Source: CAYJGJ01 sp964367585
Lineage (GTDB): Bacteria; Bacillota; Clostridia; Peptostreptococcales; Anaerovoracaceae
NCBI GenBank assembly: GCA_964367585.1
Contig: CAYIYH010000008.1
Location: forward strand, 1 to 64,000
Reading direction: 5' to 3'
DNA length: 64,000 nt
Each line of letters opens with the position of its first letter. Within the stretch, counting starts at the first letter, position 1. The notes under the pieces are model-generated. The model made no database searches and had not been told where the DNA came from. It was given only the letters and a program-made list of their open reading frames with translations. The translations under genes and the position numbers were made by a program. Of this stretch, positions 1-8,996 are shown one piece after another.

Positions 1-425
1 GTCTTGGATTCGGAGATAATGCAAAAGCGGCAATAATGACAAGGGGTATAAACGAGATTTCTGTACTCGCTCAGAATTTAGGTGCGAGCATGATTACTTT
101 TTTTGGGCTCGCAGGTATAGGTGATTTAATAGTTACCTGTATGAGTAAACATTCTAGGAATAGAAAGTGTGGCCAATTAATAGGCGAGGGAATACGTGCA
201 TCAGAGGCAATCGGAAAAATTGGCATGGTTGTAGAGGGCATTACTGCAACAAAGGTTGCGTATGAATTGGCAAAGAAATATAATGTTGAAATGCCGATAA
301 TAGAAACGATAAATAGCATTATAGAAGATAAGATTGATGCCAAGCAGTCAATAACTTTGTTGATGACAAGAGATAAAAAAAATGAAATGCACCGTATAGT
401 TAATGTAAAGGCTGAGAATGAATAA
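1..425 (+). CDS. gpsA: NAD(P)-dependent glycerol-3-phosphate dehydrogenase, C-terminal part
   Basis: This is the C-terminal end of GpsA, which reduces dihydroxyacetone phosphate to sn-glycerol-3-phosphate for phospholipid synthesis. The reading frame is open from base 3, so the gene begins left of the window. The first visible residues read LGFGDNAKAAIMTRG, the conserved segment of the C-terminal catalytic domain of this family, followed by a typical helical end (GLAGIGDLIVTC, then SRNRKCG). The last codons overlap the start of miaB by 8 bases, so the two genes are probably translationally coupled. The N-terminal NAD-binding domain is not in the window. Confidence 0.93.
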   Translation, partial: LGFGDNAKAAIMTRGINEISVLAQNLGASMITFFGLAGIGDLIVTCMSKHSRNRKCGQLIGEGIRASEAIGKIGMVVEGITATKVAYELAKKYNVEMPIIETINSIIEDKIDAKQSITLLMTRDKKNEMHRIVNVKAENE

Positions 426-1737
426 TAAATTCCATATTACAACTTTTGGTTGTCAAATGAATGAACACGATTCTGAAATAATGGCAGGACTTCTACTCAA
501 CGAAGGGTACGATCAAGCAGATGAGAGAAAAAACGCTAATATTGTCATTATTAATACGTGTAGTATAAGAGAAAACGCCGATAAGCGTTTTTTTGGTACT
601 TTAGGACAGCTCAAAAAAAGAAAGGAAAAAGAAAAAGATTTTATAGTCGGAGTATGCGGTTGCATGATGCAACAAGAACATATTGTGACGACTATAAAAA
701 CCAAATATCCATGGGTCGATCTAGTATTTGGCACGCATAATTTCCATCAACTTCCAGTTCTTTTAAATAACTTAGCCGAAGAAAAGACCAAACAAGTCGA
801 GATATTCGAAGATAGTGATACTATTGCAGAAAACTTACCTGCAAAAAGAATGTTCAAGCATAAGGCACTCGTCAATATCACGTATGGATGTAATAATTTT
901 TGTGCTTATTGCATAGTTCCATATACTAGGGGACGAGAAAAAAGTAGACAGCCTTCCGATGTTATTGCTGAGATAAATCATTTGGTTGCAGACGGTGTGA
1001 AGGAGATAACTCTACTTGGGCAAAATGTTAATTCATATAAAACAGTGGATGGCTTTGGCTTTACTGATTTAATTTACAAAATTAATGAGATTGAGGGGAT
1101 AGAACGCATACGCTTTATGACTTCTCACCCAAAAGATTTATCTGATAGTCTAATTAATGCGTTTTTGGAATGTGAAAAGTTGTCTAATTATATACACTTG
1201 CCTATACAATCGGGAAGCGATGACGTATTAAAACGAATGAATAGGAAGTATGATTCAAAAAAATATTTGGAACTGGTAGACAAATTAAAAAAGACAATTC
1301 CTGATATTGCAATTTCTACAGACATAATAGTTGGATTCCCCGGAGAAACCGAGCAAGACTTTTTAGACACATTGTCGCTTGTCAAACAAGTAGAATTTGA
1401 CTTTGCATTCACTTTTATGTATTCTATCAGAAAAGGAACGCCTGCTGAAAAATTCACTGATCAAGTGCCTGAAGATGTTAAGCATGAGAGGTTTAATCGG
1501 CTCGTCGAGGTAATCAATGAAACGAGCCTAAAAAGGAATCAAAAGTATTTGGGTAAAGTTGTAAATGTATTAGTAGACGGTCCAAGTAAAAAGAAAACTA
1601 CAATGTATGCCGGACGGACGGAAGGGTTTAAATTAGTAAACTTTCGAGCAGACGAGAGCTTAGTTGGTCAAATAGTGCCAGTTAAAATCACCGAAGCCAA
1701 AACATTTACACTTAATGGGGAGATATTGCAACAGTAA
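418..1737 (+). CDS. miaB: tRNA-2-methylthio-N6-dimethylallyladenosine synthase MiaB
   Basis: MiaB is a radical-SAM methylthiotransferase that converts i6A37 to ms2i6A37 in tRNAs reading codons that start with U. The 439-residue length is normal. The N-terminal MTTase domain carries the cluster cysteines C12 (TFGCQMN), C48 (NTCSIREN) and C82 (CGCMMQQ). The radical-SAM motif CxxxCxxC is at C158, C162 and C165 (YGCNNFCAYC). A TRAM domain fills roughly residues 370-439. The ATG lies inside the last codons of gpsA and a hairpin terminator follows the stop. The MTTase subtype (MiaB rather than MtaB or RimO) is judged from the N-terminal CQMNEHDSE pattern and length. Confidence 0.95.
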   Translation: MNNKFHITTFGCQMNEHDSEIMAGLLLNEGYDQADERKNANIVIINTCSIRENADKRFFGTLGQLKKRKEKEKDFIVGVCGCMMQQEHIVTTIKTKYPWVDLVFGTHNFHQLPVLLNNLAEEKTKQVEIFEDSDTIAENLPAKRMFKHKALVNITYGCNNFCAYCIVPYTRGREKSRQPSDVIAEINHLVADGVKEITLLGQNVNSYKTVDGFGFTDLIYKINEIEGIERIRFMTSHPKDLSDSLINAFLECEKLSNYIHLPIQSGSDDVLKRMNRKYDSKKYLELVDKLKKTIPDIAISTDIIVGFPGETEQDFLDTLSLVKQVEFDFAFTFMYSIRKGTPAEKFTDQVPEDVKHERFNRLVEVINETSLKRNQKYLGKVVNVLVDGPSKKKTTMYAGRTEGFKLVNFRADESLVGQIVPVKITEAKTFTLNGEILQQ

Positions 1738-1749
1738 ACTTGGGTAGCA

Positions 1750-1783
1750 AAAAGGCTGATATTTTATCAATTATCAGCCTTTT
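1750..1783. terminator. Bidirectional hairpin terminator between miaB and the acetyltransferase cassette
   Basis: The perfect 12-bp stem AAAAGGCTGATA / TATCAGCCTTTT encloses a 10-nt loop. The A-run on one side and T-run on the other let it work for both convergent units: miaB on the + strand and the acetyltransferase-like gene ending at 1818 on the - strand. Confidence 0.88.
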
Positions 1784-1817
1784 ACAGTAATGTATTAGTA
1801 TACAATTTCGGTTGGTT

Positions 1818-2339
1818 TTATTTCATGAATAATGTATATCCGTCGTCGAGTTTTTTGTGTGGATTAAGGCCTAGTCTGCCAAGTATTCTTTTTCCATCAT
1901 CACTTACTGCAAGGGCTAATATTCTTTTCATATGAATGTTAGCTTTTTCCTTTTCTCTTAGAAATTCGTTGTACCCTTCTGTGAGAGTGACGATTGCTTC
2001 TTTATTTTGATATTCTGGAAGCACCACAATAGAAAGAATGAATAGATTAGTTTCTGATGAATAGTCGCATATGTCATCTGGAGTAATATTATCATCGTAG
2101 CCTACATCACTCGCTAGCATTGTTTCGGTGAATGATTCGGTCAATGGGAATATGCACATGTATCCAATTAGTTTTTCAAAATCATTATATAAAAGGACAT
2201 AAGTATCCTTATTCTTTTGGAATCTCGCGTCGTCACTTTCAAATGAAGCGCATTGACTATCTTTATATACAATTTTGTCAATTGTTTGCACATCGTGTAT
2301 AAAATCATTGCTCATGTCTTTTGTATATTTTATTTTCAT
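1818..2339 (-). CDS. GNAT-like acetyltransferase paralog B (last gene of a three-gene cassette)
   Basis: This 173-residue protein resembles the GNAT N-acetyltransferase fold: a strand with LLYNDFEKLIGYMCIFP, a strand with LFILSIVVLPEY, a helix, and a C-terminal ALAVSDDGKRILGRLGL segment like the end of GNAT enzymes. It is clearly paralogous to the protein at 3644-4183; both share SNDFI near the N-terminus, LIGY, DDNI-P-D, LSIV, FL-EKEK and ALAVSDDG. The acetyl-CoA loop, normally (Q/R)xxGx(G/A), reads QNKEAI here, so cofactor binding is uncertain. The SD AAGGGG sits just upstream of the ATG, 42 bases after the membrane-protein gene. Substrate unknown. Confidence 0.6.
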   Translation of the reverse strand: MKIKYTKDMSNDFIHDVQTIDKIVYKDSQCASFESDDARFQKNKDTYVLLYNDFEKLIGYMCIFPLTESFTETMLASDVGYDDNITPDDICDYSSETNLFILSIVVLPEYQNKEAIVTLTEGYNEFLREKEKANIHMKRILALAVSDDGKRILGRLGLNPHKKLDDGYTLFMK

Positions 2340-2381
2340 ATTTTCCCCTTACATTATTTTCAATTAAAATGTATTGATAAC

Positions 2382-3644
2382 TTACTTATACGAGTTTCTT
2401 GATTTATTTCTTGATTTTCGTACGATATAAAGCAGTAAGAATATGACTAAAACTGAAGAACCCGAGCCGAGTATAGCATAGTCATCTGGATTACCTGACA
2501 ATATAAGTGGTAGCATTTGGAATACTGCAAGAGCGACTGCTATTGCATTCATTACAAATCCTTCGCGTTCAGCTGCTTGTCCACCTTTAATATTAACTAA
2601 ATGTTCAAGGTGGCTGTGGTTAGACTTGTACGCTTCATAATGCACATCGACTTGAAAAGCTGTGTGTAAATGGTCGAAAACTTTGTTAGCTAATAGATAT
2701 TTGAAATTATTGATTTCCCAGAATATTACTGTTGCTCTGAATTCATTGTAGAGCAGTTCTATTTCTCGTAAAGTAATTTTGATATCACTTGTGAGATGGG
2801 ATTTGATTTTACGGTTGGTTCTAGTTATAGCTGCAATTCTCATCAGTAATATTTCACAAATAAATAAGATTGAAATTTCACTTGCAATGTTGTTTTTCCA
2901 ATCGTCATTAAAGTCATTGTCGATAAAAAGTATGGACTTTTGAGATGCATATAATTCATAAAAATCATACTGTGCTAAGTTATTTTTAGTGCATTCTAAC
3001 ATTTCTCTTGATGATTGTGAATATGATACATATTCACTTTGGTAAGTTTCGCATGCCAATATGCATAATGTTTCTATTTCATCTTGCGGTTTGTTGTTTA
3101 GACAAACCACGGCTTTTGGCTCTGATATTATTTCTACGTTGAATACTTCGTAAAAGAAACGTTCCGACGAAATAAAAGTTTCTTCTTTATTAGAACGGAA
3201 ATAAAGATGTTTGGTAGACATTTGGTCAAGAATACTAGTGATTTTATACTTGTTTGAAGGAATAATCATTGTAACTATGCTAAGTCCTGTATTTTTGTGA
3301 TCTGTAGAATAAAAGTATACAGTTTGGACTTGTTCAATGCTTTCTTTGCATAATGTTCCATCTTCATTGCAACCTTCATATGTATCGGGCATGCATGCTA
3401 GATCGTATCTGCCAAGAAACTGTCTGTTAAGAGTTTTTGAAAGCCCACTCGAACATTCGTATGCCGCATTCTTGTCAAATTCTTCCAGATAGTCACTGAA
3501 TATCTCATCAGGTTGTTTTATTTCTTGCAATTTAGGAATGTTGTCCACTGTGAACATGATATAAATATCACTAGTCAATTTTGATGGGGTAGAATCAGTG
3601 ACAACAGGTTCCTGAGTTTGTAGATTTGTAGTGTTCTCATTCAT
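2382..3644 (-). CDS. Unknown membrane protein with large cytosolic domain and two C-terminal helices
   Basis: I do not recognise this 420-residue protein. The first ~30 residues are Thr/Ser-rich and disorder-like. Residues ~35-360 look soluble, first mixed and later mostly helical. Two hydrophobic helices follow at about 367-386 and 391-411, ending in a basic tail (RKSRNKSRNSYK). The charged helix before the pair (NHSHLEHLVNIKGGQAAEREG) gives a CorA- or RMD1/DUF155-like topology of long helix plus two membrane segments, but no GMN signature is present. Its ATG shares one base with the stop of the upstream acetyltransferase-like gene (TAATG), so they are co-translated. The flanking paralogs suggest one functional unit. 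Confidence 0.55.
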   Translation of the reverse strand: MNENTTNLQTQEPVVTDSTPSKLTSDIYIMFTVDNIPKLQEIKQPDEIFSDYLEEFDKNAAYECSSGLSKTLNRQFLGRYDLACMPDTYEGCNEDGTLCKESIEQVQTVYFYSTDHKNTGLSIVTMIIPSNKYKITSILDQMSTKHLYFRSNKEETFISSERFFYEVFNVEIISEPKAVVCLNNKPQDEIETLCILACETYQSEYVSYSQSSREMLECTKNNLAQYDFYELYASQKSILFIDNDFNDDWKNNIASEISILFICEILLMRIAAITRTNRKIKSHLTSDIKITLREIELLYNEFRATVIFWEINNFKYLLANKVFDHLHTAFQVDVHYEAYKSNHSHLEHLVNIKGGQAAEREGFVMNAIAVALAVFQMLPLILSGNPDDYAILGSGSSVLVIFLLLYIVRKSRNKSRNSYK

Positions 3645-4183
3645 TAATTTTGCACCTCTTTGAATTTTCCGGAATATAAAGAGTATTTATTTTTGATAGA
3701 TTTACGTTTACTTAGGCCGATGCTATTTAGGAGTTTCTGTCCATCATCACTAACTGCTAGTGCTGTAATTTCACTTAATCTATATCCCAATTTTTCTTTT
3801 TCTTTTAAGAAAGAAGTAAATTCGGCAAGTAATAGTTTTATTCCATCTTTGTCTCTGTGAGATTTTTTAATTACTATCGATAAGAGGTAGAGGTGATAAT
3901 TATCTGAGTATGGCACTAAGTCAGCAGGTTCTATATTGTCGTCGAATACCATATCTAGAGTTGTTATTTTTTCGTATAGATCGTCACTGATAGGGAAAAA
4001 TGTTATATATCCAATCAGGTTTTCTTGATCATAAAGGAGTAGATATGACTCTAATGATGCTTGTAATCTACCATTTAGTGAATCAAAATCACCTAAAAGA
4101 TCTGTATCGTATGTTTCCTTGTCTATCTCCAAGATTTCGTATATAAAATCGTTTGACAGTTCACTGCTTCTTTTAACTTCCAT
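3644..4183 (-). CDS. GNAT-like acetyltransferase paralog A (first gene of the cassette)
   Basis: This 179-residue protein has GNAT-like strands (YLLLYDQENLIGYITFFP; LYLLSIVIKKSHRDKDGIKLL) and the same ALAVSDDG C-terminal segment as the paralog at 1818-2339. The position of the acetyl-CoA loop reads RDKDGI instead of (Q/R)xxGx(G/A), so catalysis is not assured. A strong SD (TAGGAGG, 4189-4195 on the opposite strand) precedes the ATG, making this the first gene of the leftward unit. The stop codon overlaps the start of the membrane-protein gene. Tandem paralogs with similar unusual loops argue for conserved non-canonical binding rather than random decay. Confidence 0.6.
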   Translation of the reverse strand: MEVKRSSELSNDFIYEILEIDKETYDTDLLGDFDSLNGRLQASLESYLLLYDQENLIGYITFFPISDDLYEKITTLDMVFDDNIEPADLVPYSDNYHLYLLSIVIKKSHRDKDGIKLLLAEFTSFLKEKEKLGYRLSEITALAVSDDGQKLLNSIGLSKRKSIKNKYSLYSGKFKEVQN

Positions 4184-4369
4184 ATATTTCCTCCTATTTT
4201 TTTTATTATATCAATTTACATAAAGAGTGTCAATTTCAATTTAAGTAATTGATAAGGTCTATGTTATTACGCATAAAAAATCTCCAAAATCATATCCGAA
4301 GTATCTCGAAAGCACTGTCTTTAAAATTTAAAAATCTTGTATAAATTTAAAAATCTTGTCTGGCAATCC

Positions 4370-4398
4370 TTGAATTTTGATTCAATAAGTGTTATAAT
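4370..4398 (+). promoter_or_regulatory. Vegetative promoter for secDF
   Basis: TTGAAT (4370-4375), a 17-bp spacer and TATAAT (4393-4398) match the housekeeping promoter pattern. Transcription would start near 4405, about 50 bases before the secDF ATG. Just upstream, AAATTTAAAAATCTTGT occurs twice in tandem (4324-4340 and 4343-4359). Confidence 0.72.
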
Positions 4399-4453
4399 TT
4401 ATAGCTGTAATTCTAATTACTATGCGCCTTCGCTGTGGGGAGAAAATATCAAA

Positions 4454-6652
4454 ATGAAGCAAAGTTATAAAATATTTTTAATTATAATAATATTAGCAGC
4501 TACTGTATTTGGAAGCTATGTGTCTTTTAATGGTATTGGGAATATAGAACCTGTTAATGATTCTTTAAAATATGGGTTAGATATAAATGGCGGTGTGTAT
4601 TTGCTAATGGAGGCAGAAACTGATTTAACGGACGAAGATTTAGCAAGGGTGATGAACGAAACTAGAGATGTCGTCGCCAATAGAGTAAATCAATTAGGAT
4701 TATCTGAATCAACAGTTACTGTTGAGGGTGAAGACAGGATTAGGGTAGAACTGCCGGGAGTGACTGATGCCTCAGAAGCAATTGATGTCATAGGTCAAAC
4801 GGCGAGTCTTGAGTTTAAGTTATCAAATAATGAATTCGTATTAGATGGATCTATGGTGGAAGATGCATATCCTTCATTGCAAGATGGTAGTTATGTAATA
4901 AATCTTGAGTTTTCACCAGAGGGAGCGGAATTATTTAGAGAAGCTACTGAAATAGCATCTAGTGGTCAGGTTTCGTCTACGATCGATGATGTTTTAGACA
5001 ATGCTATTATTATTGAGCTAGATGGAGAAATTATTTCCTCACCTACCGTAGACAGTGTTATTCCCAATGGGGAATGCTATATCCATGGTGGATTCACACA
5101 AGAGTCTGCGGAAAGTCTTGCTGCGCTAATACGGGGAGGTGCTTTGCCAACGCCACTCGTAGAGGTTAACTCTTCTGTTCAGACTGCTACAATTGGTGAA
5201 GATGCTTTGAGCAAAAGTATTGTGGCAGGGGGGATTGGTCTCTTGCTCGTCTTTGCTTTTATGATTGTTACTTATAAATTGCTAGGAGTAGTAGCCAGTA
5301 TTGGATTGATATTATATGTTTTGATTGTAGCTTGGAGTATGGCATTGTTGGGAAACGTATTAACCCTCCCAGGTATTGCCGGTATTATTCTTTCTATTGG
5401 AATGGCAGTAGATGCTAATATAATTATTTTTTCTCGAATACGTGACGAAATTAGACAATCAAAAACTGTCAGGGTTGCCGTTAATCGAGGATTTAAGAGC
5501 GCGCTAACTACTGTACTAGATGCACAGCTTACTACATTGATTGCAGCGGTCGTGCTTTATCAGGTAGGAACCACGTCTGTAAAAGGATTTGCAATCACTC
5601 TCATGATAGGTATTGTTGTAAGTATTTTTACAGCGATAGTCATTACACAACTTTTTGTGTCTGCAATAGCGCATAGTAGAAGATTCGGCAAAAAAGAAGT
5701 TTTCGGAATTAAGGATAAAGAGAGTACTAATAGTAAAAAGAGAATATTAACTAGTCCTATTGATATCGTAAAAAATAGAAAAAAATACTACACAGTCAGT
5801 GCCGTAGTTTTTATTATAGGTTTATCACTTTTTGTAATTAGAGGATTTAATTTTGGAATAGACTTCACTGGCGGGACTATGATGCAAATAGACATGGGAG
5901 CTACTGTAACAACTAGTGAAATTAACACTTCATTATCTTCATTCAATTTGGATGAAACCATTATTTTCACTGGTGAAGATGAAGAGCAAGTAATAATTAG
6001 AACGAGAGAAAGTCTTAATAATGATAGTAGGAATGATATTATTGCAACATTAAATAAAGATTTTGGTGTTGAGCAAAGCGATGTATTGGCTATAGAGCAA
6101 TTTGGAGCATCTGTGGGTGAAGAGCTTCAATTAAATGCTATTACTTCTATTTTGATTGCCTCGCTAGGAATGTTGTTGTATATTATTTTTAGATTTAAGT
6201 CATGGCTATATGGAGCAGCTGCTATTTCTGGAATTATACACGATATAATGGCAGTCCTTGCGTGTTATTTGATACTTAATGTTCCTCTTAATAACCCGTT
6301 TATTGCAGGTATACTTACTGTAGTAGGATATTCTATCAATGATACGATTGTTATTTTCGATAGAATTAGGACTAATATTCATTTGTTTAAAAAAGAGCGT
6401 ATTGAAAACAACATAAATAAAAGCATTAATGAAACAATCGGACGATCTGTGGCTACTTCTATCACAACCCTTATTGTTATGATACCATTGTACTTGATTG
6501 TATCTACTAGCATCAGAGAGTTTATTTTGCCCCTTATGGTAGGTGTTATAGTAGGTGGATATTCGTCAATATTTATATGCAGTCCTGTATATTACGAGTT
6601 AAAACTAAGAGTAAAAAAATCAAAATCTGCCGTAGTTTCTAATGAAAAGTAG
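4454..6652 (+). CDS. secDF: Fused protein translocase subunit SecDF
   Basis: SecDF uses the proton-motive force to assist SecYEG-dependent export. SecD and SecF are joined in one 732-residue chain, as in Bacillus. The SecD half shows the N-terminal helix, the DINGGVYLLME motif and a large extracytoplasmic domain. The SecF half starts near residue 440 with GIDFTGGTMMQI, and each half ends in a bundle of five more helices with conserved motifs such as GMAVDANIIIFSRIRDE and YSINDTIVIFDRIR. The ATG at 4454 is chosen because the signal-like helix MKQSYKIFLIIIIL starts there with GGGGAG upstream; the frame is open another 39 codons without family resemblance. Confidence 0.95.
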   Translation: MKQSYKIFLIIIILAATVFGSYVSFNGIGNIEPVNDSLKYGLDINGGVYLLMEAETDLTDEDLARVMNETRDVVANRVNQLGLSESTVTVEGEDRIRVELPGVTDASEAIDVIGQTASLEFKLSNNEFVLDGSMVEDAYPSLQDGSYVINLEFSPEGAELFREATEIASSGQVSSTIDDVLDNAIIIELDGEIISSPTVDSVIPNGECYIHGGFTQESAESLAALIRGGALPTPLVEVNSSVQTATIGEDALSKSIVAGGIGLLLVFAFMIVTYKLLGVVASIGLILYVLIVAWSMALLGNVLTLPGIAGIILSIGMAVDANIIIFSRIRDEIRQSKTVRVAVNRGFKSALTTVLDAQLTTLIAAVVLYQVGTTSVKGFAITLMIGIVVSIFTAIVITQLFVSAIAHSRRFGKKEVFGIKDKESTNSKKRILTSPIDIVKNRKKYYTVSAVVFIIGLSLFVIRGFNFGIDFTGGTMMQIDMGATVTTSEINTSLSSFNLDETIIFTGEDEEQVIIRTRESLNNDSRNDIIATLNKDFGVEQSDVLAIEQFGASVGEELQLNAITSILIASLGMLLYIIFRFKSWLYGAAAISGIIHDIMAVLACYLILNVPLNNPFIAGILTVVGYSINDTIVIFDRIRTNIHLFKKERIENNINKSINETIGRSVATSITTLIVMIPLYLIVSTSIREFILPLMVGVIVGGYSSIFICSPVYYELKLRVKKSKSAVVSNEK

Positions 6653-6679
6653 AAAGTTATAAAAAGAGAGTCTCAGCAA

Positions 6680-8881
6680 ATGATTGATAAAACGGAATTT
6701 TTGGACAAAATAAAAACACTTAGTGAAAAATATGATTTAGACCTTATTGGAAGAGCATATGATAAGGCTGTATTTTATCACGATAATCAATTTCGAAAGA
6801 GTGGTGAGCCGTATGTTACTCATCCTATTTCTGTTGCGATTATATTAGCTGAAATCGGAATGGATTCAAACACTATAGCCGCGGCTTTGTTGCATGATCT
6901 TATTGAAGATACTAGTTATACAGAAGAACAATTGAAGGCTGATTTTGGCGATGAAATTTTCCTTTTTGTCGACGGAGTTACAAAGTTAGGAACTATCAAA
7001 TACGAGACTAAAGAAGAAGTCCAAGCAGAAAACTTGCGCAAGCTGTTTTTAGCAATGTCTGTAGATATTAGAGTTCTAATTATAAAATTAGCAGATAGGC
7101 TTCATAACATGCGTACTTTGGAGCACATGTCTCAAGAAAAGAAAATTGAAAAGTCAAAGGAAACAATCGAAATATATGCACCGCTTGCTAGCAGGCTCGG
7201 TATTTATGCTATTAAATTTGAATTAGAAGATTTGGCATTAAAATACTTAAATAATGATGATTATAATAAATTGCTTAGTGATTTGGAAGAAAAACAAGAG
7301 CAACGAACAGAGACAATAGCACAAGTTATTGCCGATATCAAAGATGAATTGGATTCAATGGATATAAAGTACGAAATTAAAGGGCGTACTAAACATTTAT
7401 TTAGCATATATAAGAAGATGAAAATTCAAAAGAAACAAATTGAAGAGATTTTTGACCTTACTGCGATTAGAATAGTTGTTGACTCTGTTAAGGATTGTTA
7501 TACCGTTTTAGGTATCATACATACTATGTGGAAACCAATTCCGGGAAGATTCAAGGATTACATAGCCGTACCAAAGACAAACCTGTATCAATCCTTGCAT
7601 ACAACTGTTTTTTCAGATATTGGAGAGCCATTTGAAATACAAATTAGGACGCATGAAATGCATCGTATCGCCGAGCATGGTATAGCGGCACATTGGAAGT
7701 ACAAGGAAGGCAGTTCAACCGGACATCTTGATAACGACGAAATGAAACTTGCTTGGCTTCGCCAAACTTTAGAATTACACAATGAATCAAGCGACTCAAA
7801 AGAGTTTATGGAAAACTTAAAGATGGATCTTTTTTCATCTCAAGTATACGTATTTACTCCTCGTGGTGATATCATGGAATTGCCTATAGGTGCTACTCCA
7901 CTGGATTTTGCATTCAAAATCCATTCAGATGTAGGGTGTAAATGTGTAGGCGCAAGGATCAACGGAAAACTTGTTCCTATTGACCATACATTAGAAAATG
8001 GTAATATTGTTGAGATTGTGACCTCTTCGCATTCGTCTGGTCCGAGTGTAGATTGGCTACGAATTGCAAAAAGCTCTGCTGCAAGAAATAAAATCCGTGC
8101 GTGGCTAAAAAAAGAAAGTAAATCGGATGACATCGATAAGGGTAAAGATGCTTTAGATAAATATTTAAGGAAAAAGGGATATTCTCCTCAAGATATCTTG
8201 AAGACTCAGTACATAAATCGGGCAATCAAAGCCATGAATATGTCTAACACGGACGAATTATATGTTCAGTTATATAAGGGTGGTTCTCTTCTTGGAAAAT
8301 TCACTAACTTGATTCTTGGTTACATAGAAGAAGAAAACAAGGAAATTGCAAGCAAAGAAGAAGAAATCATTAAAAATGATTCAGCAAAACAAAAACAAAG
8401 AGATGTTGAAGACAGAAGAAGACGTGAAAATTCTGGAGTTATCGTAAAAGGTGTCGATAACTTGATGATTAGGATTTCTCGCTGTTGTAATCCCGTGCCT
8501 GGAGACAATATTATCGGGTTTATAACAAAAGGAAGAGGAGTTACTGTCCATAGAGTAGATTGTTCTAATATTGTGTGCTTGACAGAAGAAGACAAAAATA
8601 GATTAATCGAAGTAGAGTGGGAAGATTTAAAGGTAGATAAAGTATACAACGCGGATATATGTATCATAGCAAGTGATAGAAAAGGTCTATTTGCTGATGT
8701 TTCGAGAACATGTGAGGATTTAGATATCAATATATCTGGTGTAAATGCAAAGTCTTTGAAAGATGGTTCAATAAATATGACATTAACTATTTCGTTGACG
8801 AGTACGCATCAAATGCAAAAAGTACTTAGAGTATTGCGGAATATTCCTAGTGTAGATTCCGTATACAGAGCAAAGGCTTAG
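6680..8881 (+). CDS. relA: Bifunctional (p)ppGpp synthetase/hydrolase (Rel)
   Basis: Rel makes and degrades the stringent-response alarmone (p)ppGpp. Domains in order: HD hydrolase (TH at ~47-48 and the ALLHDLIEDTS motif near residue 70, so hydrolysis should be intact), synthetase (GRTKHLFSIYKKM then PGRFKDYIAVPKTNLYQSLHT), TGS (VYVFTPRGDIMELP onward), a helical/zinc-finger-like part with RISRCCNPVPGDNIIG, and a C-terminal ACT domain. The 733-residue length is normal for the single Rel of Firmicutes. The gene follows secDF by 27 bases, a common arrangement in Clostridia. Only a weak GAGAG ribosome-binding signal precedes the ATG. Confidence 0.96.
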   Translation: MIDKTEFLDKIKTLSEKYDLDLIGRAYDKAVFYHDNQFRKSGEPYVTHPISVAIILAEIGMDSNTIAAALLHDLIEDTSYTEEQLKADFGDEIFLFVDGVTKLGTIKYETKEEVQAENLRKLFLAMSVDIRVLIIKLADRLHNMRTLEHMSQEKKIEKSKETIEIYAPLASRLGIYAIKFELEDLALKYLNNDDYNKLLSDLEEKQEQRTETIAQVIADIKDELDSMDIKYEIKGRTKHLFSIYKKMKIQKKQIEEIFDLTAIRIVVDSVKDCYTVLGIIHTMWKPIPGRFKDYIAVPKTNLYQSLHTTVFSDIGEPFEIQIRTHEMHRIAEHGIAAHWKYKEGSSTGHLDNDEMKLAWLRQTLELHNESSDSKEFMENLKMDLFSSQVYVFTPRGDIMELPIGATPLDFAFKIHSDVGCKCVGARINGKLVPIDHTLENGNIVEIVTSSHSSGPSVDWLRIAKSSAARNKIRAWLKKESKSDDIDKGKDALDKYLRKKGYSPQDILKTQYINRAIKAMNMSNTDELYVQLYKGGSLLGKFTNLILGYIEEENKEIASKEEEIIKNDSAKQKQRDVEDRRRRENSGVIVKGVDNLMIRISRCCNPVPGDNIIGFITKGRGVTVHRVDCSNIVCLTEEDKNRLIEVEWEDLKVDKVYNADICIIASDRKGLFADVSRTCEDLDINISGVNAKSLKDGSINMTLTISLTSTHQMQKVLRVLRNIPSVDSVYRAKA

Positions 8882-8996
8882 TGAATTAACCTTTTACTAA
8901 TAAGTATTGTTTACAGGAAAAAAGTATCTACGTTATACAAAACAAAAAACGAAAGTAAAATTAGTTTAAAAATAAATATGAAGATGGAGAACATTG

